From contig NZ_JAMLIE010000001.1 of NCBI RefSeq assembly GCF_023954335.1, positions 2,108,001 through 2,172,000 of the forward strand: 64,000 nucleotides of DNA, in the 5' to 3' direction. A program made the position numbers and the translations under genes. This DNA is from Aquamicrobium sp. (lineage in GTDB: Bacteria > Pseudomonadota > Alphaproteobacteria > Rhizobiales > Rhizobiaceae). Below the pieces are notes generated by a model, which saw only the letters and a program-made list of their open reading frames with translations, searched no databases and was not told the origin of the DNA. Shown piece after piece: positions 33,788 through 41,884 of this stretch (its first letter is position 1; the number at the start of each line of letters is the position of its first letter).

Positions 33788-34982
33788 GCGTGCCGGCCCG
33801 CAGGGCTCGGCGGGCGAGGTGTTCCGAGCTTTTCTGAAGCTCGGGCTCACCTCGTTCGGCGGCCCGATCGCGCATCTCGGCTATTTCCGCGACGAGCTCG
33901 TCACACGACGCAAGTGGATCGACGAGGCGGGTTATGCCGACCTCGTCGCGCTCTGCCAGTTTCTGCCCGGGCCGGCCTCGAGCCAGGTCGGCTTCGCGCT
34001 GGGCCTGCTTCGCGGCGGTCCGCTCGGGGCAGCCGCGGCGTGGGCGGCGTTCACGCTGCCGTCCGCTCTGCTGCTCGTGCTCTTCGCGTTCGGTGCATCC
34101 GCCGTCGACGGGCCGATCGGAGCGGGCCTCCTGCACGGGCTCAAGATCGTCGCCGTGGCGGTTGTCGCGCAGGCTGTCTGGGGCATGGCCCGAACGCTCG
34201 CGCCCGATCGCGGGAGGGCCAGCATCGCCCTTGCGGCGGTGCTGATCGTGGTCTTCGCCGCCGGATCGGTCGGACAAATCGTGGCCATCGTCGTCGGCGG
34301 TCTTGCCGGTCTCTGGCTCTGCCGGGGCGGCGCCGCTCCGACGACGGGGCATCTGACCTTCGCGGTCTCCAGGACGGTGGGAGCCGCTGCGCTCGGACTG
34401 TTCTTCCTGCTGCTGTTTCTTCTGCCGGTCCTGTCGACAGCGGCGGGATCGCAGGGGCTGGCGCTCTTCGACGCTTTCTATCGGGCGGGCTCGCTGGTGT
34501 TCGGCGGCGGTCATGTCGTCCTGCCGCTGCTCGAGGCGGAGGTGGTCCGGCCCGGCTGGGTCGGCGAGGACGCGTTCCTGGCCGGATATGGCGCGGCGCA
34601 GGCCGTTCCGGGGCCGCTCTTCACCTTCGGCACCTATCTGGGCGCGGTCATGGTGCCGGAGCCGAACGGCCTTGCCGGCGCGGCCATCGGCCTCATCGCG
34701 ATCTTCCTGCCCGGGTTCCTACTGCTGATCGGCACGCTTCCCTTCTGGGACGCCTTTCGGACGCGGCCGCTGGCGCAGGCGGCCATGCGCGGCGCAAACG
34801 CCGCCGTCGTCGGCATCCTCGGCGCGGCTCTCTATGATCCCGTCTGGACGAGCGCGATCTTCAGCCCGCAGGACTTCGCGCTTGCTCTGGTGGGGTTCGT
34901 GCTGCTGACCGTGTGGAAGGCGCCGCCGTGGGTAGTGGTGGTGCTGATCGCGACAGGCGGGATTGCGCTCGCTCTCCTCTGA
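33756..34982 (+). CDS. chrA: Chromate transporter (ChrA, CHR family)
   Basis: A 408-residue two-domain CHR protein. Both halves carry the repeat signature: LKLGLTSFGGPIAHLGYFRD (about 30-49) with QFLPGPASSQVGFALG in the first, and GSLVFGGGHVVLPLLEAEVV with AAQAVPGPLFTFGTYLGAV in the second. About ten to twelve membrane helices are expected. The family expels chromate in exchange for or with protons. The start ATG lies inside the padR gene, with translational coupling likely. Confidence 0.9.
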   Translation: MRSFREATAPERAGPQGSAGEVFRAFLKLGLTSFGGPIAHLGYFRDELVTRRKWIDEAGYADLVALCQFLPGPASSQVGFALGLLRGGPLGAAAAWAAFTLPSALLLVLFAFGASAVDGPIGAGLLHGLKIVAVAVVAQAVWGMARTLAPDRGRASIALAAVLIVVFAAGSVGQIVAIVVGGLAGLWLCRGGAAPTTGHLTFAVSRTVGAAALGLFFLLLFLLPVLSTAAGSQGLALFDAFYRAGSLVFGGGHVVLPLLEAEVVRPGWVGEDAFLAGYGAAQAVPGPLFTFGTYLGAVMVPEPNGLAGAAIGLIAIFLPGFLLLIGTLPFWDAFRTRPLAQAAMRGANAAVVGILGAALYDPVWTSAIFSPQDFALALVGFVLLTVWKAPPWVVVVLIATGGIALALL

Positions 34983-35078
34983 TCACCGGCATCGGTCCGC
35001 GCCTCAGCGCTGCAGGATCAGCCGTGCGCCGAGCTGACACCGCGGGGCGGCCGCAGGCGGGATTGATCTCGCTCTACA

Positions 35079-35096
35079 TCTCCACTATTGTGGAGA
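35079..35096. promoter_or_regulatory. ArsR operator touching the arsR start codon
   Basis: A perfect dyad TCTCCAC-TATT-GTGGAGA ends two bases before the arsR ATG at 35098. Its right arm includes the only GGAG available as a ribosome site. Dyads of this type bind ArsR/SmtB repressors. Confidence 0.65.
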
Positions 35097-35097
35097 G

Positions 35098-35439
35098 ATG
35101 GAAAAACAGGCCACACTCGCTGCGCTTGCCGCGCTCTCGCAGGAGACGCGTCTCGACATCTTTCGCCTGCTGGTGGAGGCCGGTCCGGAAGGGCGTGCAG
35201 TGGGGCGGATCGGCGAGGCGCTGGATCTCCCTTCGGCCACGCTCTCGTTCCACCTCAAGGAACTGAAGCACGCCGGGCTGGTGACGGTCCAGCGCGAAGG
35301 ACGCTCGCTGATCTACTCAGCGGACTTCGCCACCATGACAGGCCTCATCGACTATCTGACCCGCCACTGTTGCGCCGGCGATCCGGCAGCATGCGGGATC
35401 GCCCCCTCGACGCACGCCGCCCGGAAAGAGACCGCATGA
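35098..35439 (+). CDS. arsR: ArsR arsenite-responsive repressor
   Basis: A 113-residue ArsR/SmtB winged-helix protein: LSQETRLDIFRLLVEAGPEG, the recognition helix SATLSFHLKELKHAGLVTVQ and the wing REGRSLIYSADF. Cysteines 91, 92 and 99 near the C-terminus (HCCAGDPAACG) form the CC-x6-C arrangement used for As(III) binding in the Acidithiobacillus-type ArsR, unlike the CVC of plasmid R773. It overlaps arsC by ATGA. A dyad operator abuts its start. Confidence 0.9.
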   Translation: MEKQATLAALAALSQETRLDIFRLLVEAGPEGRAVGRIGEALDLPSATLSFHLKELKHAGLVTVQREGRSLIYSADFATMTGLIDYLTRHCCAGDPAACGIAPSTHAARKETA

Positions 35440-35873
35440 CCACCAGGATCTATCACAACCCGAACTGCGGCACGTCGCGCAACGTGCTGGCGCTGATCCG
35501 CAACTCCGGCGATGAGCCGGAGGTTATCGAGTATCTGAAGACGCCCCCGAGCCGCGAGCGGCTCGTGGCGCTGATCGCCGCGATGGGGATCCCCGTGCGC
35601 GACCTCCTGCGCCGGAAGGGCACGCCCTACGACGAGCTCAAGCTCGATGCCCCCAAGTTCTCCGACGACGAGCTGATCGACCTGATGCTGGAGCATCCCA
35701 TCCTCATCAACCGCCCCATCGTCGAGACGCCGCTCGGAACACGGCTCTGCCGCCCCTCCGAGGCGGTGCTCGACATCCTGCCGAACCCGCAGCGCGGGGA
35801 GTTCCGCAAGGAGGACGGCGAGCTCGTGGTGGACGCCGACGGGCGCCGCGTAAACGAGAGCCCCGCCCGATGA
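35436..35873 (+). CDS. arsC: Arsenate reductase, glutaredoxin-dependent
   Basis: A 145-residue ArsC of the R773 class. The N-terminal YHNPNCGTSRNVLALIR carries catalytic Cys11. LILLEHPILINRPIVET in the family corresponds here to MLEHPILINRPIVETPLGTR, with the conserved Arg that holds arsenate, and the C-terminal RPSEAVLDILP is also typical. It reduces arsenate to arsenite with glutaredoxin and glutathione, feeding the exporter encoded next. It overlaps both neighbours by four bases. Confidence 0.93.
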   Translation: MTTRIYHNPNCGTSRNVLALIRNSGDEPEVIEYLKTPPSRERLVALIAAMGIPVRDLLRRKGTPYDELKLDAPKFSDDELIDLMLEHPILINRPIVETPLGTRLCRPSEAVLDILPNPQRGEFRKEDGELVVDADGRRVNESPAR

Positions 35874-36982
35874 GCAACGACACCTACGCGCGCACGGCCG
35901 AGGCCATCGCAGCGGCGCCTGCCGGCATCGGCTTCTTCGAAAAGTGGCTCTCTGTCTGGGTGGCGCTCTGCATCGGCGCCGGGCTGCTGCTCGGCAACGT
36001 GCTGCCGGGCCTGTTCGAGACGCTCGCCGCGCTCGAGATCGCGTCCGTCAACCTGGTCGTTGCCGTCCTGATCTGGGCGATGGTCTATCCGATGATGGTG
36101 GCGGTCGACTTCGCGAGCCTGCGCCACATCGGCGATCGGCCGAAAGGGCTCGTGCTGACGATCGTGGTGAACTGGCTGATCAAGCCCTTCACCATGGCAG
36201 GGCTCGCCGTCCTGTTCTTCGAGGTTCTGTTCGCGGACCTGATCGCACCGGCCGATGCGCAGCAGTACATTGCCGGTCTGATCCTGCTGGGCGCGGCACC
36301 CTGCACCGCGATGGTGTTCGTCTGGTCGCAGCTCACTCGGGGCGACGCCACCTACACGCTGGTGCAGGTCTCGGTGAACGACGTCATCATGATCTTTGCC
36401 TTCGCGCCCATCGTGGCGCTGCTCCTCGGCGTCACCGATATCGTCGTGCCCTGGGAGACGCTCATCCTCTCGGTCGGGCTCTACATTCTGATCCCGCTCG
36501 CTGCCGGCGCCGCCACGCGCCAGTGGCTCGCGCGGGGCCGCCGGGGGGCGGACGCCGAGGCGGCGGTCGCGCGCTTCACGGCGGCGGTCAAGCCCTTCTC
36601 GGTGCTCGGCCTGCTGGCGACGGTCGTGCTTCTATTCGGGTTTCAGGGGCAGATCATCCTGGAGCAGCCGCTGCTGATCGCGCTGATCGCGGTGCCGCTC
36701 CTGATCCAGTCCTACGGCATCTTTGCGCTGGCCTATGCTGCGGCCTGGGCGTGGCGCGTGCCCTTCAACGTCGCCGCGCCCTGCGCGCTGATCGGTACGT
36801 CCAACTTCTTCGAGCTCGCGGTGGCCGTCGCGATCAGCCTCTTCGGACTGCAATCCGGCGCTGCGCTCGCGACCGTGGTCGGTGTTCTCGTCGAGGTTCC
36901 GGTCATGCTGTCACTTGTCGCCTTCGCCAATCGGACTTGTCACCATTTTCCCGCGGATGACGGAGGCGCGCGGCATGGCTGA
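35870..36982 (+). CDS. acr3: Arsenite efflux permease Acr3
   Basis: A 370-residue ten-helix permease of the Acr3 family. Typical segments are FFEKWLSVWVALCIGAGLLL at the N-terminus, MVYPMMVAVDF, the ILLGAAPCTAMVFVWSQLTR motif with the conserved Cys, and APCALIGTSNFFELAVAVAI near the end. It carries arsenite out by proton exchange without an ATPase. ATGA overlap with arsC and eight-base overlap with arsH show one operon. Confidence 0.93.
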   Translation: MSNDTYARTAEAIAAAPAGIGFFEKWLSVWVALCIGAGLLLGNVLPGLFETLAALEIASVNLVVAVLIWAMVYPMMVAVDFASLRHIGDRPKGLVLTIVVNWLIKPFTMAGLAVLFFEVLFADLIAPADAQQYIAGLILLGAAPCTAMVFVWSQLTRGDATYTLVQVSVNDVIMIFAFAPIVALLLGVTDIVVPWETLILSVGLYILIPLAAGAATRQWLARGRRGADAEAAVARFTAAVKPFSVLGLLATVVLLFGFQGQIILEQPLLIALIAVPLLIQSYGIFALAYAAAWAWRVPFNVAAPCALIGTSNFFELAVAVAISLFGLQSGAALATVVGVLVEVPVMLSLVAFANRTCHHFPADDGGARHG

Positions 36983-37706
36983 CCATCCCGTCCCGATCGA
37001 AGACCTGCCGAACATCGACCCAGCATCGCTCCGGCCGATCGACGTGGCTGCGCTCGCCGGGCCCGGCGCGCCGGCGCACCCGCCCCGCATCCTGATGCTC
37101 TATGGATCGCTCCGGACGCGCTCCTACTCGCGCTTTGCCTCGGAGGAGGCGGCGCGCCTGCTGCGCTGGTTCGGCGCCGAGACCCGCGCCTTCAACCCGT
37201 CCGGCTTGCCGCTGCCGGACGCGGAAGACCCCGACCACCCGAAGGTCAGGGAGCTGCGTGAGCTCGCCACTTGGTCGGAGGGCATGGTCTGGTGCTCGCC
37301 CGAGCGGCACGGCGCGATGACCGGCGTCATGAAGGCGCAGATCGACTGGCTGTCGCTGTCGCTCGGCGGCGTGCGGCCGACGCAAGGCAAGACGCTCGCG
37401 GTCATGCAGGTCTCCGGCGGCTCGCAGAGCTTCAACGCCGTCAACCAGATGCGCATCCTCGGCCGCTGGATGCGCATGGTGACGATCCCAAACCAGTCCT
37501 CGGTGGCGAAGGCGTGGGGCGAATTTGATGAGGGCGGCCGCATGCGGCCGTCGCCGTACTACAATCGCATCGTCGACGTCATGGAGGAACTCGTGAAGTT
37601 CACCCATCTCACGCGCGGCCGTTCGGCCTATCTAACCGACCGCTACTCGGAGCGGGTGGAAAGCGCTGAGCAGCTGTCCAAGCGCGTCAACCAACGCTCG
37701 ATCTAG
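36975..37706 (+). CDS. arsH: ArsH, NADPH-dependent FMN reductase / organoarsenical oxidase
   Basis: A 243-residue ArsH with the NADPH-FMN reductase core: RILMLYGSLRTRSYSRFASE (FMN phosphate loop), WCSPERHGAMTGVMKAQIDW and MQVSGGSQSFNAVNQMRILG. The flanking N- and C-terminal extensions are those of ArsH rather than plain flavin reductases. The family oxidises trivalent methylarsenicals and supports arsenic tolerance. It is the last gene of the arsR-arsC-acr3-arsH operon. Confidence 0.92.
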   Translation: MADHPVPIEDLPNIDPASLRPIDVAALAGPGAPAHPPRILMLYGSLRTRSYSRFASEEAARLLRWFGAETRAFNPSGLPLPDAEDPDHPKVRELRELATWSEGMVWCSPERHGAMTGVMKAQIDWLSLSLGGVRPTQGKTLAVMQVSGGSQSFNAVNQMRILGRWMRMVTIPNQSSVAKAWGEFDEGGRMRPSPYYNRIVDVMEELVKFTHLTRGRSAYLTDRYSERVESAEQLSKRVNQRSI

Positions 37707-38055
37707 CATTTTCCTCTGCCGCTGAGGTGCTTGCGCGGAGCGGGGCCATTAATATCGCAGCATCGCACTCACTGAGACGAGGCGCTTGTCGACATCATCG
37801 CAAGAGGCGCAGCGGGTCGCTCCCGACCAACAACTACGAAGAAGCGCTACATTGCGTTGATCGACGCAGCGCGCGTGGTCAGTCGAGGAACTCGGGCTAC
37901 CCCCGGACGCGTACGCCATCACCGACCGCGCCCCGTCACGCCAGAGCGCCATGAGGACCAGTACTTTCTCGATGGAGAAACCGTGCCCCTGAATGGGGCG
38001 GATAAAGCGCAACGTGTGACGCGCCGCAGGTCTCCTCTGGGCCGGGGGCCAAGCA
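37707..38055. other. 349 bp without a recognisable gene
   Basis: The stretch between arsH and the DUF924 gene (whose stop lies at 38056 on the other strand) has no ORF with a family pattern. A short frame with HEDQYFLDGETVPLNGADKA near 37950-38010 looks protein-like but was not identified. No terminator hairpin with a T run was found. Confidence 0.4.
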
Positions 38056-38706
38056 TCACCCTTGAAACGCCCGCTCATGAGGGAAATCGCCTTCCTTCAG
38101 ATATGCAACTTCCGCCCGCGACGAGCGGCGGCCAAGAACCTGATTGCGATGGGGATGACGGCCGAACGCCGCGATCACTTGCTTCACGTCCAGGGCCTGC
38201 TTCACGAGCGAACGGTAAATCGGCTGCAGGTGCGTGGGGGCTTCTGCGGCGATCTCCTCGCGAAGTCCGATGAGAAGGTCCAGGCGCTGGAGATGGTCTG
38301 GCCCTTCGCAGTGGCCGAGTGGCAGACCATGAACGACCTTGAACCATGGCGTTGATAGCGCGGCGTAGTGGCCATTCAACAATCCGTTCATTGCCAGCGC
38401 CAGCGCCGCCTTGTCCTGCGCGAAAGCGTGGGCATTGCCTCGCCAGACCGATCGCGAGAACTGATCGAGCACGATGATGAGCGCGAGCCTGCCTTCGGGA
38501 TCGGAGGCCCAGTGGTCAAGATTTCCCGCGGCTCCTTCAACTGTGAGTTCCGCGAAGCGGGCCGTGATTTCGTCGTCCGCGCCGCCCCGCATCCGCCAAG
38601 ACCAATGGCTGCGATGGACGTCCGCATCTATGTCGAACGAGTTCCCCTCAGGGAACCAGAATTCGAGTACGACCTGCCATTCATTGCGTTTGTTCGTGTT
38701 CTTCAT
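38056..38706 (-). CDS. DUF924 family protein
   Basis: A 216-residue soluble protein of the DUF924 (TPR-like) family. It starts VLEFWFPEG and contains the hallmark LALIIVLDQFSRSVWRGNAH and AFAQDKAALALAMNGLLNGH. PWFKVVHGLPLGHCEGPDHL is followed by a helix with HPHRNQVLGR near the C-terminus. No catalytic role is established for the family. It is on the opposite strand to its resistance-gene neighbours and looks independently expressed. Confidence 0.85.
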   Translation of the reverse strand: MKNTNKRNEWQVVLEFWFPEGNSFDIDADVHRSHWSWRMRGGADDEITARFAELTVEGAAGNLDHWASDPEGRLALIIVLDQFSRSVWRGNAHAFAQDKAALALAMNGLLNGHYAALSTPWFKVVHGLPLGHCEGPDHLQRLDLLIGLREEIAAEAPTHLQPIYRSLVKQALDVKQVIAAFGRHPHRNQVLGRRSSRAEVAYLKEGDFPHERAFQG

Positions 38707-38921
38707 CGCAAAACGTGTGCGCCGAGGGACTGAACATCGAGACTAACGCCCATCCATGTCAACAGGTCCAAAACGAAACACTCCATTTGGCCAACAGGTT
38801 TATACGAGGCCAATGTGGAGGCAAATTCAGGCCAGCTGGTGTCGCAGCAGCACGCGGACTGGTCATCCACACGTGATGGACCTATGGTTAAAGAGGCCTG
38901 CCAAAATACAAGGAGCACACC

Positions 38922-39320
38922 ATGCGCGGATTTGTCGATGACATCGAAAAGTTGACCGAGGAGAACGCCGACTATCGGCGGGTCCTCTATACGGCGAGGA
39001 ACATGCAGTTGGTCCTGATGGCGCTACAGCCCGGCGAAGAGATTGGCGAAGAGGTGCATGACGGTGGCGACCAGTTCTTCCGTGTCGAGAAGGGGCAAGG
39101 CGAGATCCTGATCGATGGCGCCGCACACAAGATAAAGTCGGACATGGCGATGATCGTACCGGCGGGCGCGCGACACAATGTCAGGAATACGGGCGACGAG
39201 CCCCTCAGGCTTTACACGATCTACAGTCCTCCCGAACATGTCGATGGCGTCGTCCATTCGACCAAAGGCGAAGCCGACGCTGCCCACGAGCACTTCGACG
39301 GAAAGACGACCGAAGAATAG
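38922..39320 (+). CDS. Small cupin-domain protein
   Basis: A 132-residue single cupin. Motif 1 is GEEIGEEVHDGGDQFFRVEK with the His and Glu/Asp metal-ligand positions, and motif 2 is MAMIVPAGARHNVRNTGDEP (conserved His). The C-terminal LYTIYSPPEHVDGVVHSTKG EAD matches a common bacterial cupin subgroup without defined substrate. It precedes the second P1B-4 ATPase by 167 bp on the same strand. The metal ligands suggest a metal-dependent sensor or isomerase role, unproven. Confidence 0.82.
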   Translation: MRGFVDDIEKLTEENADYRRVLYTARNMQLVLMALQPGEEIGEEVHDGGDQFFRVEKGQGEILIDGAAHKIKSDMAMIVPAGARHNVRNTGDEPLRLYTIYSPPEHVDGVVHSTKGEADAAHEHFDGKTTEE

Positions 39321-39487
39321 CTCGGCTTTGCCGACTCTGTCGGAAACCGGCACCAGTCTCACTGACAGGAGCCAGCGGCGACCATCGTCGAACGTTCATG
39401 ATCTCGTCGCTACGGTGGCCGGCGCGCGTTGTTGCGCCCGGAAGCATAGTTTCGGCATGAGAGCCTGCGCCGCGATTAGGAGATGAA

Positions 39488-41482
39488 GTGGGAAAAGCAT
39501 TCGAGATCGATCGTTCGTTCGTTTTGACGGTCCTGACCGTCGCTGGGATGCTTCTGGCCATACTCGCTCTTTGGCCGCTGCAGGGTGCCGCCGCCGCGTA
39601 CTTTTCCCTCGCAGGTCTGTTGCTCGTTTATCTAGCGGGCGGACTGCCAGCCGCTTGGCGGGCGGCCGCCACCTTGTGGGAGGAGCGGATCCTCGACATC
39701 GACCTCTTGATGGTCGTTGCAGCGGTCGCGGCTGCGGCCGTCGGGGCGCCTTTCGAGGGCGCCGTCCTGCTGACGCTCTTCAGCATCTCCACGACGCTGG
39801 AGGAACGGGCGCTCGGCCGCGCGCGCCGGGCCATCGAGGCGTTGATGGAGCTTCGGCCGGAGACGGCACTTCGCAAGGCGCCGGACGAGTCAGTCTCGGA
39901 AGTCCCTGCTGCCGATCTTCAGGTGGATGACGTCGTGGTGCTGCGGCCTGGCGCGCGGGTTCCGGCGGACGGGGTGATCGTCAGCGGCCGGGGCTCTCTC
40001 GATGAAGCCCATATCACCGGCGAGTCCATGCCCGTCGCCAAACAACCCGGCGCCCCGGTCTTCGAGGCGACGGTCAACCTCGACGGCGTGCTCGAGATGG
40101 CCGTAACGAAGACGATCGAGGAAAGCACCGTCGCCCGCATGATCGCACTCGTGACCGAGGCGCAGGCGGCCAAGGCTCCGTCGGAGCGCTTCAGTGCCTG
40201 GTTCGGGCAACGCTACACGGTCGCGGTCATGGTCGGAGCCGTCCTGGCCTTCGCCGCGTTCTACTGGCTGGGGCGCGACTGGGAGGAGGCGCTCTACCGA
40301 TCAGCGACCCTGCTGGTAGCGGCGAGCCCCTGTGCAATCGTGATCTCCGTCCCTGCCGCGATCCTCTCCGCCCTGTCGGCTGCCGCGCGCGGAGGTGTAT
40401 TGTTCAAGGGCGGCGCCGCGCTCGAGACGCTGGCGGCGGTCGACACCTTCGCCTTCGACAAGACGGGAACGCTGACGACCGGCAGGGCCTCGATCACGAA
40501 GGTGGTGGCGCTCGACGGCAATGAGCGACGCTTCCTCTCGCTGCTGGCTGGACTTGAGGCCCACTCGGAACATCACAGCGCGGCAGCCATCCGGCAGGAA
40601 GCCGTCAGCCGCGGTGTTGAACCGGCCAAGGTACTTAACGTGATCACCCGGCCGAGTGCCGGCATCGTCGGCGACGACGGCGGGAGGCAGGTATGGGCAG
40701 GCAATCCGCGCCTCGCCAGGCAAATGGACGCTTCCATCGATCACCCGATGCTGAAGGCGTTGGCTGCGGACACCGAGACGGTCATCTATTTCGGGCGGGA
40801 TCAGCAGGTGATGGGAGCTGTTACCATCGCGGATCAGGCCCGCCCGACCTCTGCGGCGGCGCTTGCCGCATTGCGGGAAGGTGGGGTCACCGCAATCATC
40901 ATGACCGGCGATCGCCGTCCGGTTGAGTTGCGGATTGGCGAAGAGCTCGGATTGAAGCCCGAGGAAATCCATGCCGACATGCTGCCGGAGGACAAAGTCA
41001 GGATGGCGGGGGAGTTGGCTGCAAGAGGCAAGGTCGCCTTCGTCGGCGACGGGGTAAATGACGCCGCCGCGCTGGCCCGCGCCGATGTCGGGATCGCCAT
41101 GGGTGCTGCGGGCTCCGACGTCGCGCTCCAGGCAGCCGATGTGGCGCTTCTGTCGGAAGACATGGGACGGCTCGCGGAGGCGCATCGACTGGCGCGGCGC
41201 ACGGCGCGGATCATTCGGCAGAACCTCGCCTTCGCCATGGGTGCCATGGTCATTCTGGTGACGGGCGCGCTGTTCTTCGAGCTGCCTCTGCCGCTCGCAG
41301 TGATCGGTCACGAGGGCGGAACGGTTCTGGTGGTGCTCAACGGGCTGCGTCTGCTGCGGGACCCCGTCCGCCGCAACGAAAACAAGTCAGCGTCACCAGA
41401 TCAGGTGGTGACGGTCGACAGCATCAGCGCCCCCGTCCAACGTCATGCCTATCGCAGAAAAATCCCGCGGCGCGCGGGTTGA
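39488..41482 (+). CDS. P1B-4-type heavy-metal-transporting ATPase (second of two)
   Basis: A 664-residue paralogue of the protein at 23507, nearly collinear with it. The motifs are ITGESMPVAK, SPC at 280-282, DKTGTLTTG (Asp324), GDGVNDAAAL and HEGGT from residue 608. Start is GTG 39488 with AGGAG eight bases upstream. The two proteins differ mainly at the N-terminus (residues 1-40) and in the C-terminal tail (basic here). By class it should export cobalt, iron(II) or a similar divalent ion. It ends within 30 bp of the right copy of the 35-bp repeat. Confidence 0.9.
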   Translation: MGKAFEIDRSFVLTVLTVAGMLLAILALWPLQGAAAAYFSLAGLLLVYLAGGLPAAWRAAATLWEERILDIDLLMVVAAVAAAAVGAPFEGAVLLTLFSISTTLEERALGRARRAIEALMELRPETALRKAPDESVSEVPAADLQVDDVVVLRPGARVPADGVIVSGRGSLDEAHITGESMPVAKQPGAPVFEATVNLDGVLEMAVTKTIEESTVARMIALVTEAQAAKAPSERFSAWFGQRYTVAVMVGAVLAFAAFYWLGRDWEEALYRSATLLVAASPCAIVISVPAAILSALSAAARGGVLFKGGAALETLAAVDTFAFDKTGTLTTGRASITKVVALDGNERRFLSLLAGLEAHSEHHSAAAIRQEAVSRGVEPAKVLNVITRPSAGIVGDDGGRQVWAGNPRLARQMDASIDHPMLKALAADTETVIYFGRDQQVMGAVTIADQARPTSAAALAALREGGVTAIIMTGDRRPVELRIGEELGLKPEEIHADMLPEDKVRMAGELAARGKVAFVGDGVNDAAALARADVGIAMGAAGSDVALQAADVALLSEDMGRLAEAHRLARRTARIIRQNLAFAMGAMVILVTGALFFELPLPLAVIGHEGGTVLVVLNGLRLLRDPVRRNENKSASPDQVVTVDSISAPVQRHAYRRKIPRRAG

Positions 41483-41512
41483 AGACAACGACTTCAACTC
41501 GTTTCCGGCCCA

Positions 41513-41547
41513 GAGAAGGTTGGACGTCAGGCCCATCCCCTCCGCCA
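41513..41547. repeat. 35-bp direct repeat, right copy
   Basis: Same order as 32750-32784: GAGAAGGTT, seven variable bases, AGGCCCATCCCCTCCGCCA. It closes the 8.8-kb resistance block. Confidence 0.6.
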
Positions 41548-41831
41548 GGCGCCTTTGCGCAGACCACCGGCATCGTCGAGGAAGTCAATCGCGGCGGGCC
41601 TAAGTTTTGGCGAATCCCGGAATCCGGCAAACGAAGGGAAATGGGTGCTTCGCATTCCCGCGCGCCGACCAGCCTTGCGTCAGGTCGTGAACCACGCGCC
41701 TCGCCCCCGGTGCGGGAGAAACGGCCGCTCCGGTCCGCGAGGAAGCAGCCGTTCTGGAGCAATCGGAACTTGACGTTCAGCGATGCCGTAAAGGTGCGGC
41801 GGGACGCGGCATAGCAGGAAGCTCCAATAAA
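41548..41831. other. Non-coding stretch after the resistance block
   Basis: Frames across this stretch have no recognisable family pattern and mixed codon character. It separates the right 35-bp repeat from the terminator of the minus-strand iron-uptake gene. Confidence 0.4.
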
Positions 41832-41856
41832 CCGGAACGCGCCTGCCGCGCTCCGG
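41832..41856 (-). terminator. Probable terminator of the TonB-receptor gene
   Basis: CCGGA and CGCG on one side pair with CGCG and TCCGG on the other (one internal mismatch), and on the minus strand the hairpin is followed by TTTATT. It stands 29 bp after the stop of the gene at 41885. Confidence 0.5.
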
Positions 41857-41884
41857 AAAAGGCCGGTGCCAGGATTGCCAGCGA

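Noticed and set aside
34913..35266. Plus-strand frames overlapping arsR in other phases
   Set aside because: arsR with its operator and cysteine motif explains the stretch; the alternatives are Arg/Ser-rich shadows.
41479..41814. A 111-codon plus-strand frame after the second P1B-4 ATPase
   Set aside because: It crosses the 35-bp repeat, is rich in Arg/Pro/Ser, and has no family pattern or ribosome site.
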